This document shows, piece by piece, positions 22,183 through 34,743 of a stretch of DNA of 64,000 nucleotides. The DNA lies in assembly GCF_023101765.2 (NCBI RefSeq), contig NC_064213.1:8246001-8310000 (forward strand), given 5' to 3'. A program made the position numbers and the translations under genes. The notes under the pieces were generated by a model. It did not search any database. It was not told the DNA's origin and saw nothing but the letters and a program-made list of their open reading frames with translations. Source of the stretch: Spodoptera frugiperda (Eukaryota; Arthropoda; Insecta; Lepidoptera; Noctuidae). Numbering within the stretch: the first letter of the stretch is position 1; the number at the start of each line of letters is the position of its first letter.

Positions 22183-25100
22183 ATTTTTCTCTTCTCCTAC
22201 AGGATAAACTAAACAGATTGCAGACAAGACCTTTTCCTGGGTGATTCACTTTTTCATTAAAATGTATGAGACTACAAAGTCACGAGTTTCGTGTAGTATA
22301 GTGACTAAAAAAGATAACACTTTAAAATTTTCCTTTTAAATCTACTTGAAACTCAGATCGGTAAATCCATTTATAAGAACTATAAGGAAACATCATTTCC
22401 ATGTGTCGATTTAAAACTCCTTTGCATAAGGACGAAATTCCGAGAATTAATTTATTGAATACCTTTGCGTGTATAAGAAAACTTTGTTCATAATTTATAT
22501 TAAAAGTCAAGGATTTTTATATGAATTTCCGATATTTCGTGTTGATATTGTAACATGAATGAACACGAATTAACGTCGGGTTGCACAAGCACAGTCGACT
22601 GTAAGAACTTTCCGTCAAGTTTTTCTATTTACACTATGACTCAGCAATGGTCGCAATTACTTTGAAATCGGTCAAATATTGTGTTAGTTTTGTTTGGAAA
22701 TTATTATGTGTATTTACAAACCTGAATACATAGCTATTCATTGCTACCATAACATCATTACGACTATTAACATCTGCAGTGAGAGAAGTCTTATTATTCC
22801 ACACAAACGGCATTATATAATACTTTTCTTGATCCGGGAAATGATCTATCTGAAACTGATATTTTTTAACATAAACGATATGACATAACTATATCGCTCT
22901 TTAAGACCTCTTTCAATGTTATTCAAACAGTAACATTACATGTTAAGTAAAATGCACCTTCTTCTCCTAGCAATAAAAACAACATTCGTTTATCTTAGAA
23001 AAATGTTTGTCGTACAAAAAAGAAAATGATCAGAATACAGTAATTTGGTGAACAAACAGTAATTTGCAAGTATAACCCCGTTGTTAGTTGGTAGTCTGTG
23101 ATCTGGTTGGAGAAACTCGCGTTCTTGCGCAAGCGCTGCCTCATTTGATTATGTTATGCACTTTCTTTATGCAGGCACTGGGAATTAAATAAAAGGCCAC
23201 GTCTATTAAACCTAAAGTCATTCCTACCGTAGGTCACACAGGTCAAAGATTACCTTCGAGTACATCACTTTCCAAAGGAAAATTAAACGAGCACAAAAGT
23301 CAGTATTCAGCACAGCATTGTGCGTATTGAACGCTTACAGCTTGACTTTTGTTGGAGTAAAGAATAATATATGTAGGTACGTGTAAATACGTTTGTAGTA
23401 TTTTTCAAACTTCTTATCAATAGTACAGTAAAAAAATCTCGTTTTTGTAAGAAATCTGATGTTTGACAGTAGTCAGCCCCAGTTGAAACGAAATTAATGA
23501 CATAATTTCTTTGTCATTAAGAAAGTAAAAATGAGAACAGATTTCGGTTTTTAAATGCCTTTAAAGTCTGAATTATATAAAACGCAGTTTAAATAAATCT
23601 GAATCATACTACTTGTAAAAGGTTTCAGTTACATTAAGGTGACTTTCTTTACGTAATAGTGAAGTCATTATGACCATAAATATAGGAAAGTTCACGAAGT
23701 TAGGTTAGTTAGAAGGTTGGGTTAAAGATCAAAAGTTTTGCATATCTATGTAAACCGTCTTCTAAGACGAGTGCCTCTGTCTCACGCAGTGCTTAAAATA
23801 TGGTCATGTTTATGTATTGTCTTAATATAATATATGAGTACCTTATGATGTAACATTAAGCCTTATTCTTCGAAGAACTAGGCAGTTCCAAAGGTAAATC
23901 AGGGGTAAGTTTTCCAGGCGGGAAAATACTATTAATGATCACTGTGTACGAGTGATTTGATGAATTTGTTTAAATCAATTTAAATATGCGTCATATTTAA
24001 AATGCAATTTGCTCTCTTCATTGTTGTATTATGGAATCTGAAAATTAATCGCTCAAGATGCGAATCATTGGACCATTTATTTCTAAAAATTTGATAAAAA
24101 CTGATTAATGTTTTAAAAGCTCATCTGTGACAAGAAGAAAACTATAACCTCTACGTGTTCCTTCCCAACAATATGGGCGTGGTAATACACTGATATTATG
24201 CTAAACATATTCCAACACAATTTATACGGTAAACCTAATTGATTGATTGGGCGATAGAACAATAAAATACAATATTTAAAACTTCGCAACAATACCATCT
24301 TGTGACAGTGTTGCAACATGAAAGTTTCGTAAACAAAAGCCTGGGTGACCATCCTACGAGTCACATTGTATGTATGTATGTACCTATGTATGTAAATATT
24401 ATTTCCCAACGCGCCCTTTAACAGCAAGACATCAGAATTTGGTGATAAATTGGTATAAATTACATAATTTTACGTTCATTTTAATATTTATAAGAATTTT
24501 GAATCAACGAAATTGTATTGACACTAAGAGACGGATTATTCGAGATTATTCTTCTAATCCACAGAAAGTAAATCATATGGTTACGATAAGGATATAAAGT
24601 GTACTACGACACGCTCTTGATCCTTCAAACTATGACGTAGACTAGAGACGTAAATGCACATAGTAAATTTATGTAACACGGGTCCACCACATGACCGATG
24701 TCTTTGCTCCAAGGCTATGAGTTCCATTCAGTTGGGAGAGCAAATCGCATCTTCTCTAGGGAAACTTCGAGTAACATAACTTTTATTCATCACTTGCCCT
24801 TTAGCATTTTCCCCGAGATATCAGCGACATCGCGAACTCTGGCGCACGTTCGCTAAGAATCAATCATATCGCACACCCAGCATAACTTGATCTCCCACTG
24901 TGCAGAAAACTTAAATCACTAGAGATCAGGTTACACCGGTGATGTAAAACTTACCTTGTATGTCAATGGTATCTTCTAATATACAATTTATCGTGATTGT
25001 GGTCACGCACGGCATTTAAATCAGAAAATATGACTGAAGATATGAACGGTTGAGTGTCAGATGTACTGCTAGGGCCCATCTGATGTCATCGCGCGTGACT

Positions 25101-25298
25101 GGACAGTGATGGAAGTGCGACAATATCATTGCATGGAATCTATAATTAGGTACTGGACAGCTGGTATTGTAGGTATTACGTCCTTGTCCAATAAGTATTG
25201 ATTATCAATATAATTGTTTTTGATGTTCTCTCTTATATATTCAAGTAGTTCGCCTAAAAACTAATGATGAGCTGTAATACCTTGTTTGTACTACGACA

Positions 25299-25350
25299 TA
25301 GTAGCTCTCTTTCACTTTTCTCCCAAAATCGAAGCGAGAGAGAGCTACTA
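25299..25350. repeat. Hairpin with 12-bp perfect arms
   Basis: TAGTAGCTCTCT at 25,299-25,310 pairs perfectly with 25,339-25,350, and imperfect pairing extends inward to about 19 bp. It could be a MITE remnant or a foldable RNA. No duplication of the flanks is visible. Confidence 0.4.
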
Positions 25351-28186
25351 AATCCTCGCTACTCGACTAAAATGCTAGCGTAGTGTGACCAAAACATAAT
25401 ACATAGTTCAATACATTAGTCGTTAGCTACTAAATAATTTGGTACTTCTTCTTCGACGTAAAAGAATCTCTTGGAAGAGAGGTCGACCATCATCAGGAGT
25501 GATGGTTTTACAACATCAATTTACCGTATATTAATAAAATAGGTATATAATTGTACATAATATACATCTACCTATTAATCGTCTTTGGAAATAAATAGCA
25601 AAAATTTTAATTAAAGCCCACACAACCATACTTCATCGTTTTATTTTTTAAGTTTATTAATAACCAGTATATTACATCCTCATTTTATTACATGTAATCA
25701 ATAAAAAACTTCTGCTTATTATTTTATCCTTAATGAACGGAAATAAACGGAACTTTTACAGCTATTTATATATTTTTAACGTTGTAGAACAACAAAATTG
25801 GCATAAATTTATTTTAATTAATAGACCTCTTGGTGAGTCCATATTTTATGTTGTATCTTAGATAGATATATAAAGATAAAAAGATCCGACACAGGTGTTA
25901 TATCGCACCAAATATTATTTAATTTTTTTTATAGTTAGTAAAAGTTTTATTAGAGGAAAATCTTCCACTTTTTTTATTTCTGTAAGCTATAGATAGATAC
26001 TTACCTCATTGGTTTAAAAAATAGTTTTGTTATTTAATTTTCTTATAGCTTAGGGTCAGTTTTAGTTAACTTAGACTAGTCACCGCTAAGACTAATTTAT
26101 TTCTGGTTTGGTTATACTTATTATAATGTCACAAGAAGAGTGGATTGTTTGTTGATTTGAACCACAGCAGGTGTGCCAAGCAAAACATCAGATTCTCATC
26201 ACACAATATCAGTTAATGACTAAACACATTAGTGTCGGTGGTTACACAAAATATTTCAGTTGTACGGAAGCAGACATTTTCCTGTACATTATGGTGTGTA
26301 AGGTCACGGCGGTCGCGCGGAGGCCTCGCCGCCCTGCGCCGGCGCACTCAAGGCAAACGATCTAGGATGTCATTACCCGCTGACAATGTCCAATATGTTA
26401 CACTTTGACAAAGACAAATGTCACTTCCATTTATGGCATATGACCATTACAATTTAGTGTTGTATTACGTCAGTTCTATGCAACTGTAACTAAGTTGCTT
26501 CTTACAAGAATGCCAACTCAGGACATGTGTCAATACTGGCCTTTATGTTTTCTATAACATGTTTATGTTTATGCATAAACTGTAAATGTCAGCCGGACAC
26601 GGCATTACAACTTGCCACAAGCAATTAACTACAGAGTGTTACAATTATAGAAAAATCTTAACTAAGCTTATTATATGCGATTGATATTATTACGTCCTGT
26701 GTTTTTTTTATTGTGTTGAATTATGCATCGATGTGTGTAACTAACTATGGCAAATAGCGATACTTATATGCTTTGTTTGCAATTGTGACAAAGAATTAAT
26801 TAATTACAGTTTTTATGGCTGACAATCAAGGGTGACAACAAGTACGTACATTGTACATATGTATTGTGATCTAACCTTAACCTACAAACCTTATTGTAGG
26901 TCTAAAAATAAATAAAAAATAAACAAGTCTTATTCCAATTAAAATTCGAAGACAAAATAATTAAACTGGCGGTCAGTCAATCTATACAACTATAACAGTA
27001 CTTTATTTCTCATACAGCAATATTATAACAAGAATTTATACAAAGCACTGATCAGTCTTTGATAAAAATTAACATTTAACACAGTAAATACCAACTGATA
27101 GCCTGTAATAGGCTTAGCATTTACTATGAATACATAAAGAATTTCGCACGACTTACGAAATTTATTAAATGCAAAGACTTGTCATCATTATGATGATGGA
27201 TATTGAGAAATACCAACCAAGAATATACAGACTATAGATAGCAGGGTAACCTACTCCTTACTGTTAAATTCCTTTATTCAATTTTAATCTTTATCATTTT
27301 GATGTAAAGTTGAAAGTCTAATGAAAAAGTTGACTGTGTGGAGCAGATTTACCTACTGGTGTCTATACAGTAAGTTGTCAAAAATTGGCAATCTGTCTTG
27401 GATCATTGACGGAGGCTATTACACTGATAATTCATCTATTGTACTGAAATGTGACGATATCGTTGTAATAAACTTATTATTACTGCAATTACTTCTTCTA
27501 TTTACTGCACAATTGGGTATGATTGACCGATTGAATAACAATATGATTGATTTGTGCAGTTTAAAAGGCTTCAAAATTTGTGTTGTAACACCAATAACAA
27601 TTCTGCTGAACTACGGGTCACTTCTGAATAAGTGAGTTTTCTATAATCTGCATGCCTAGCAAGCGGGTTGAAAATCGCAGTTTAAAATGATCAAATTTAT
27701 CAGAGAACACTGCAGCCCAGTGCTGCCTGTAAAATTCCCCGTTTGTCCTGACTCAAAGGACACCCGCGTAAACAGTACTTATATGTAGTTACTTACAAAT
27801 GTATATTATTCCGCCGTCTCCATACAACAAACGGCATCTAAAAAATAATCATGTTATATCCACACGACTCCAATATCCTCATTAAGCCTCATTAATATAA
27901 TAAATGTTATGTATTTAATCACAATCTTGTACCTATTGAAAATATAGTTGCGAAACATCATTAACATACAGTGTGCTACATCGATTGTACTATATTCTAA
28001 CTAATGAAATACCTATTTAAATGATAAATGTCATTAACGTTGTAAAAAATTAAAATTAATTGTTTAATCTATCAATCTTGTCGTCTAGAGGTTTATTTAA
28101 CATGGATATTTACTTATGCATGATCTGACAAAGAATCTCGATTATCCATTATTGAGTGTCCAAATCTTAGATTTTATATATAATTA

Positions 28187-28219
28187 ATTCCGATATCTTA
28201 GACTCTAAGATATTGGAAT
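28187..28219. repeat. 33-nt near-perfect palindrome
   Basis: Arms ATTCCGATATCTTAGA (28,187-28,202) and its reverse complement with one mismatch (28,204-28,219) are separated by a single base. The loop is too short for a microRNA precursor. It may be a transposon scar or a cruciform-prone site. Confidence 0.5.
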
Positions 28220-28568
28220 AAAGTCTGGAATTGTATGCAATCGTCTTCATTCTTCCAGAAAGTGAGCAGTCTACACTCTACACCTATGTTCTTAATTCTT
28301 TGAAATAGTATTTGAGATTACTTTGAAATAACTACCACATCCAATTCTAGATTTCATGGCTTTGTTGACAGTTTACAATACCACTCTCTACCCCGCGGTG
28401 GGAATAAAAAATGCGACGTGTAAGAATTTCAAGATAAATAAAAAATCGATAAAAAGTAATTCGGATATAGAATTGAACTCAAAATAAAACGAGTCACAGT
28501 CACAACTAACCCACTTATTTAGTTCTCGATATAATTGAATTACATTACTTACATTTCTTTATTTTTAG

Positions 28569-28626
28569 CCGGAGGTTGAGTTTGTGCGAGGATATTTCAC
28601 AAGAGCAACCTCGATGCAACGACTAC
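28569..28626 (+). other. Exon-like segment, unassigned
   Basis: A 58-bp block between a pyrimidine-rich acceptor (ttatttttag) and a good donor (C|gtgagt). It is open in the frame starting at the acceptor and reads PEVEFVRGYFTRATSMQRL. It is richer in G+C than its flanks, and the frame stays open for about 53 codons if unspliced. No homologue is recognised and there is no partner exon, so it may be a chance match. Confidence 0.2.
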
Positions 28627-29589
28627 GTGAGTCAACACAACGACATGCACTTTTGACACTCAGTTGTTTAACACCTTCCGATTATGCGGGAACATTGTAC
28701 CAGTTATCATTAAGGTTTTCGTGTTAAGGGCAATCGAATGAGATTAATGGACAAAAGTTGGAAATTCATTTCGTTTTGTATAATACGTTTTGGTTGAGCT
28801 CTGTAATTGTCGCTCAATCTCATTGAGTGTGTTATTAAATTTACAGATTTATTACAGATAGCATGTTTAAATTTTAAATTACATGCGTTGTTGCATTCAA
28901 AAAGAAGCCTTTAAGGCTTCTTTTTTCAATTTTTTATTTTCAATTTTTTAGTATAGGTAAGCCCACTAATTCCGAAACCTGCCGATCCAGGTATAAAATT
29001 CGATATTTGAAGTCTATGATAATTCATAAACATATTTCTAAGCTATTATTTATTCTTATTCAATTCCAGTTACAGGTATGCATGTAACGATTTATGTATA
29101 AGTGCATAATAATAACACTCAATGTAGTCACTCGCGTAAAGTACTGAGAAATCCTTCAACATAATTGGTCTATTACTTGCAAGTACTTATGCGACACGAA
29201 ACAACTAAAACGAAGTGACTGAATACTCAAATGATGGACTGAGTACAGACGACTGCATATCACGCAAAACATTTCAGAAATTATTTCTAAAATTATCTTT
29301 TTAATTCTGGTGAAACTGAATGGTTCAGCCAAGGATATAGTAGCGCCCACAGTGGTGTGTGGAGGGGTATATAGGATATAGGAAAGGTGGCAGTAGTTCC
29401 ATATAAAATACTGACGTAAAACGGATCAATCAATTTGTTAAAGACTTTGATTACCAGGTTATAGACAAAGAGAAAGAAAGTTCGCTGACTGACGAACCAA
29501 CTGAGACATCGCCCAATCAAAAGAAAATACAAACTAAAACATGTCAAAGAAAGCTAAAATTACTTTAAGAAATCAAGATTTTCCATTAT

Positions 29590-29644
29590 ACCTGAGTTAC
29601 GGCAACTGAAAAAAATATAAACGAAGTCGCGGGCAAAAGCTAGA
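29590..29644 (+). mobile_element. Helitron-like 3' end fragment
   Basis: Ends 'cgaagtcgcgggcaaaagc' then TAG, very close to the reverse complement of the terminus at 56,681-56,709. The left hairpin arm is degraded and the final T is A. Only the 3' end can be recognised. Confidence 0.4.
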
Positions 29645-31199
29645 TTATATAAATACGAATTCAGTAATTGTAAATTGTAATGCAATTTGTTCAAAGCGAC
29701 TGTAAGGCCATTATTGAGCCGGAGAGCATTGAATGATGAATATCATTGAATCTCCCTAATGTTATTGTTGGCCTCCATGTTTTTATGTACCTGATGATGA
29801 GACGTTTATGACTAAAGCCCACTGTGCACTGACACGTAACATCGAATCAATCACATTTGAATAGGCACATTATGTCGAGAATATCGTGAGACGGTACAAA
29901 AAGCGAATAATCAACAACTTTTTGTTTTTTTTTTTCTAGATAGTTATGGATATATACTATATTGTGGTGGTTAAAAAATGAAACTGACCTTCCACAATGT
30001 CACGGTTTTTAATAGATGTGAGGGCCATAGGCTTTGCTTTTTATTTCGGACCTTCTAACATCTACATCTGAATAGGAACATTATACGGTGGACAATAAAG
30101 TCGATAATGTGAAACTATTTTCATTCTATTATTTATTTCATTCAATTTTAAGTCACCTTAGTCGTCGTATTCTACTAAGAATAGAAGCGCCTCAAAAATA
30201 ACAGTTAAGTAACAGTTATTCTGCTGTTCACGTGTGAAAGAAATTCAACAAATCAATGATTATGAAAATCTTTCATCTGTCAAAGTCAAATAATTTATTC
30301 CAATTAAACTATATACTTAGGTAGGTACTTTTGAAACGTCACAAGTCTGTATACTAAGATCATTAAACAAACTATTAAGATAATTAGTAAGTAACTAGCT
30401 AAACTAACACTGTTTTACTTAATAAAACCCAAACAGCATTTTCAACACTTTGACATTCCTCATAGTTCGTTGAAGCGGTGCAGTGACATACGTGAGTATA
30501 AACCGGCTCCAAGCAGACTGGATCCAAAAACCACATAAAATGCAACATCTAACGGTATCACGGCTGCGATAACTTTCGTAATCATTAAACTTTTGATTAA
30601 AATATACACAACGATCAGTCTAGAATATGCGGTAGCAATGATTTATTATATTACGTTATAATTTAAATATATACAACTGAATTTCCGTATGTCAAGCGTT
30701 GATGTTTTGATTTATATCCGAAAAGACAGCCTTGTCTAGCCGTTGATTGTAATCTTTTTAAACTTGCGAAGGTTAATTTCAACTCCTACGCAGGAATTGT
30801 TATCTCATATTCTTGATAGGAGTTAAAATAGGTAGGTATATGGAAGAAATTAGAAATGTAATTTAAAATAACTAAATATTTTTACACCTGTTCATGTACT
30901 ATTAGGAAACAAATCATGCTAAAGCACACGGAGTGCTGAGTAGAAAAATAGGCTTCCAAGACGAAGTAATGGGGAGGATGGCGAGGAATTTTACTCACAA
31001 TTTAATAAGTACTAGTTGCCATTCATTTGTTTTATCAGTCAGCTGTTCAAAATAGTGTCACATGTGCCGGGCGGTACCGACTACAAACAATTTGTAAACA
31101 TTACACCACTGTGCTTGTCATTATTCACTGTTACTATACCGTGAAGAATATAATGTAATAATAACATAACATCATTAGCTGAGTTCAAGTAGGCTAGTG

Positions 31200-31640
31200 A
31201 AACTATTCACACCGAAACCAGGACACTAAATTAAATTAGACATGGTGTATGTCACATACTACTGTCAGTATAGTGCATTATATAAATAGTGGGTACAGTG
31301 GGTACATATGAAGGTATGGTGCGCAACTTAATCTGGTGTACCAACTGTACTGTAAAAATGTAAGGAATTAAAATTTTCATATGTTTTCTTCGGTCCGGAT
31401 GAGTGTGACATATAATTTTAACTGGCTATATTGTTACAACAGTATTTCAAATCTAAAGTAATTTTATAGAGAAACATTCTTTACCTAACATCAGTTTTAG
31501 ATTTAGATTTCAGCCATGATCGTCCTAGTGCAGGGCAACGGCCTCCCTACCTTCCTTCCACTCCTCTCTGTTTAAAACTTATTGCGGCCAATCCACATCA
31601 GTTTTTAACCCCCGACGCCAGGGGTGTTATAAGTTTGACG

Positions 31641-31675
<35 letters not shown>

Positions 31676-32130
31676 GGCATCATAACTCCCGAACGGATGC
31701 AGTGATTTCTATTTACATTAAAGGGGATTTATGTGCGAGTGTTCTTAGACATGTTTATAAATCGGTTGAGCCGTTTTAAATATGGGCGGTGTAACGTAAG
31801 CGGGAGATAACTGTATAATATCACTGGGATGGGGTTCAAATGAAACCGCACTGAAAGTGAAAATATCATGTTTTCGTACACCGAAACCAAAACATTAAAT
31901 TAAAAATTAAAAAGACATGGTGTAAAAAAAATTAAAACATTAAAACTAATGTAAATATGGTGCATAAAATACAAAAATATAAAACCTGCACCATGTAAGC
32001 CTACTTATAGAAACAAAAACTAGTACGGTAATTAATAAGTAAAGATAAGTAAAATGAAAAATCAAAGCGAACAACTTAACCTTGAATGTAACTGTACCTT
32101 AGCAAAATGTGAGAATTATAGTAAGTATAT
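31200..32130. repeat. Composite degenerate repeat with TCTG microsatellite
   Basis: Two diverged copies of one module are visible. 31,211-31,252 and 31,879-31,926 share 'acaccgaaacca', aaattaaatt and gacatggtgta. 'gtaaaaatgtaaggaat'-like and 'gtaactgtacc' motifs recur downstream of both. Between them lie TTAACCCCCGACGCC (from about 31,605), a (TGTC)n run at 31,641-31,675 and 'cgaacggatgcagtgat', the style of non-autonomous insect repeats. No coding capacity. Confidence 0.5.
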
Positions 32131-32204
32131 TATGTAATATACTAGGCCTAACTTAACCTAACCTACCTATAAAAAGTATGAAATAAAAAATTAAATTAAC
32201 TATA

Positions 32205-32412
32205 TTAAAAAACCCCCGACACAAAAACAAAATTTCCCTTTAAAAAGTAAAAAATAATAAAGAAACCTAATCTTTACCTAAGAATTCTAATAATTCAAAA
32301 AAATACGTCGCGTTGGGGGACCGCATGAATACGGACTGCACACCGCTGCCAAGCATGTGTTTAAAACTTTTTGCGTCCCCAAACGCGACAATCCACATCG
32401 GGGGTTTTTTAA
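32205..32412. mobile_element. 208-bp TTAA-bounded inverted-repeat element (MITE)
   Basis: Perfect 15-bp terminal inverted repeats TTAAAAAACCCCCGA (32,205-32,219) and TCGGGGGTTTTTTAA (32,398-32,412), each beginning or ending with TTAA. TTAA is the target duplication of piggyBac-type elements. A second, internal hairpin pairs 'tcgcgttgggggac' (about 32,308) with 'gtccccaaacgcga' (about 32,375). A related segment (tgtttaaaactt, aatccacatc, then ttaacccccgacg) lies at about 31,570-31,617. Assignment to piggyBac rests on TTAA alone. Confidence 0.55.
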
Positions 32413-34369
32413 AGTTTTATAACACTTAATTAAAACGAGTCAACACGTCTCCAAGACACAGAAGTACTATTAATAAATTCTTCTCATTAACAACAATAAT
32501 TTGAATAATTAAACAAAAACTGGTTATATGACTTTTAAATGTCTTTTATCCGACAATAGAGAATTTATGCATTAGCCTGTACAGGTATACGGATTAATTT
32601 TGTCTACTGTACTCCGTAGTGTATTATGCAAAGAGACTAACAAAGGACGTCGCGATTCATGTTTGTTAATATAAATTTCAAAAGAATAACTCTCGAGTTA
32701 CCATCACAATGCCGCGTCTAATTTCATTACAAGTCAGTAAATGACACATGTATGAGTATCAGTGTTACAAAACACTCACTTATCCTTCATTGTGCCGGGA
32801 GTAACACAATATTTGGTAAGACAATGTACTATTTTGAGACCTTGCCATTCAATATTGTTTTCTTAAATGGAACATTAAATATTTTTTAAGGAAAAGAGGT
32901 GCACTAACACTATTTCTTCATTATGATACACATTAATGATTGAATCATTAACATGAAAAGGATGTTGAAATTAATTTGTAAATTAAATGTGAAACACAAA
33001 CAATTTTGTTAGCAATTGCTTAAAATAAGAGGCAGGATGGCTTTAACGGTCTAACGATTCTAAAGAACAAATCATCGAATACTCATTTCAAAAATATTTT
33101 TGATTCATTGTAGCAAATAACTTATATGCAATATCTTTCAGACCAATGACTGATGGAATCATAAAATTATTCTTATAATATAAACTAATGGCTTCAATCA
33201 TTATCAGAAAAACCATAAACATATTTTGTTCGTCTATTAATAAATACGAACTAATACATAGAGGAAATATACCCAGTAACCTTGTGCAAGTAGGAAGTGA
33301 TTTCTGATTCCTATTTACTTCTACGTATACAAGTTGCTATTGAATATGCCAAATAGAAAGGTCAACTGGCCAGTTATAATATATTTCCGATACTCGCTTT
33401 ATTATTACTACCTGCTTATTATCTCTGCATCAAAATCAATAATGATATTATCATATTTGATTACACTTAATAAATTATTGGTGAGCAGCAAACATTTTCC
33501 TATTTAAAACTATGTACATATACATATTATTGGTATGTACGTTTGTGTATCCATCTAATAATAACCTACGTATTTGGTCAGAATACTAAGAACATGAGGA
33601 AATAGCATTAATACGAGTAAATGTCAATATTTACGATGTTATGGAATTTTGCAAACGTAGCATTATTTCCGCGTAGCAACCCTCGTGTTTTCGTAGCACA
33701 TGTTCCCGAGTCGCTACGGGCTACGGCGTGCTACGAAAAGGATTTTTTTTTTTGTTTTCTAATATGATGTAACATTATTATTTATGGTTTATAATTCATA
33801 AAATTAAAAAAAGAACTAAATCGAATCAGTGTGTATTGCATAATTTTTAAATGTTAATGGAAAGAACTGGTTTGAAATATTTCTTTTTCTGTAACAACTG
33901 GTTCTTAGAAAAAGTTCATCACACAATTATTAGTTACGTACTATTTATTTTATTCAATGAATCTGTCATGCATGCAATAATCAAATTCATATGAAAATTC
34001 TCTCATACATTCATGCAACAAAACACACAGCATGGGTCACGCCCTTGATTTCGCCAAAGTAACATGCAAAAGTTTTCTTACATAACAAGAGAGGGCCGCA
34101 TTGAGAAAGATATTTCCAAAATGATTCTGGGAATTCCCGGTAGGTACGAAATCACTTACGATTTTATGTATGTAAGTGGATCTGGACAGATTAAAAGCGT
34201 ATTTACATTATTTATAAGTATTTTATGTGATTTCATTCATATTTGTTTCTTTCTGTTTAACTTTATGGAATTTATTAAATTATCCTCTTTATTTCGTAGG
34301 TAAGGGAAAGGATCAAAGACAGGATCAACTGTCACGAAATAATTTCCAAGATTTCCTCGCGATACGTGA
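32413..34369. other. No gene recognised
   Basis: AT-rich region upstream of the putative promoter. It contains one small hairpin: TTTTCGTAGCAC at 33,688-33,699 pairs perfectly with 33,728-33,739 around a GC-rich loop, probably a MITE remnant. Nothing else is supported. Confidence 0.45.
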
Positions 34370-34515
34370 ACGTAACGAGACGAGGCGAACGAGCGCGAGT
34401 CGTGAGCGACAAAGGCGACGGCAGATAAGTCGCTACGTGCTGCGTGCGCGTGCGCCGGCCGCGGCCGGAACCTTGAATACAGCGCTCCTTGCCGCGATAT
34501 AATAATAAAGTGCTC
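34370..34515 (+). promoter_or_regulatory. Candidate GC-rich promoter of the DUOXA gene
   Basis: A GC/CpG-rich block (for example 'gtgcgccggccgcggccgg') is followed by 'gatataataataaag' and then TCAGTC at 34,514-34,519, which fits the arthropod initiator TCA(G/T)T(C/T). No good downstream promoter element was found at +28, and the TATA-like motif is nearer to the initiator than usual. Assignment to DUOXA is by position, strand and the donor at 34,744. Confidence 0.35.
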
Positions 34516-34743
34516 AGTCCGGCCCGAGCCTTTAACGATACTACACCATACGACCGATATTTGTGACAACTCACACGACTTCAAACACGCGATCTCACCG
34601 CCCCCTAGTGACATAAGTTTACATCCCCTGTGCTACAGTGACACAACTAGTATACGAATAGTGTATATTGTGATGTTTTGTGCCAATGCTGCTTGTGCCA
34701 TATTAGGAGGTGTTTATTGTGTTCGCAAGTGCAGTTGGAATAG
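34516..34743 (+). other. Candidate first (5' leader) exon of DUOXA
   Basis: The coding exon at 55,021 has its own acceptor and an in-frame stop before the ATG, so an upstream exon must exist. This segment starts at the initiator-like TCAGTC and ends at a strong donor AG|GTGAGT (34,742-34,749). It contains only two ATGs. The one at 34,686 gives a seven-codon frame. The one at 34,673 stays open to the donor and continues in frame into the next exon, stopping at TGA 55,034-55,036. The transcription start and the link to exon 2 are inferred; another upstream exon could be used instead or as well. Confidence 0.35.

Larger units (their letters stand above)
22183..31199. other. Long stretch without a recognised gene
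   Basis: About 9 kb of AT-rich DNA. It contains a short tatg microsatellite (about 24,367-24,396), hairpins at 25,299-25,350 and 28,187-28,219, a GC-rich patch at about 26,300-26,356, an exon-like segment at 28,569-28,626 and a Helitron-like end at about 29,600-29,644. All longer frames lack family features. Small or isolated exons of an unseen gene cannot be excluded. Confidence 0.4.

Noticed and set aside
27321..27635. Plus-strand frame of 104 codons
   Set aside because: Hydrophobic stretches from AT-rich codons, no family motif, no promoter or splice context.
34064..34614. Overlapping short frames on both strands around 34.1-34.6 kb
   Set aside because: Arg-rich on both strands from CpG-rich composition; better explained as promoter or leader sequence.
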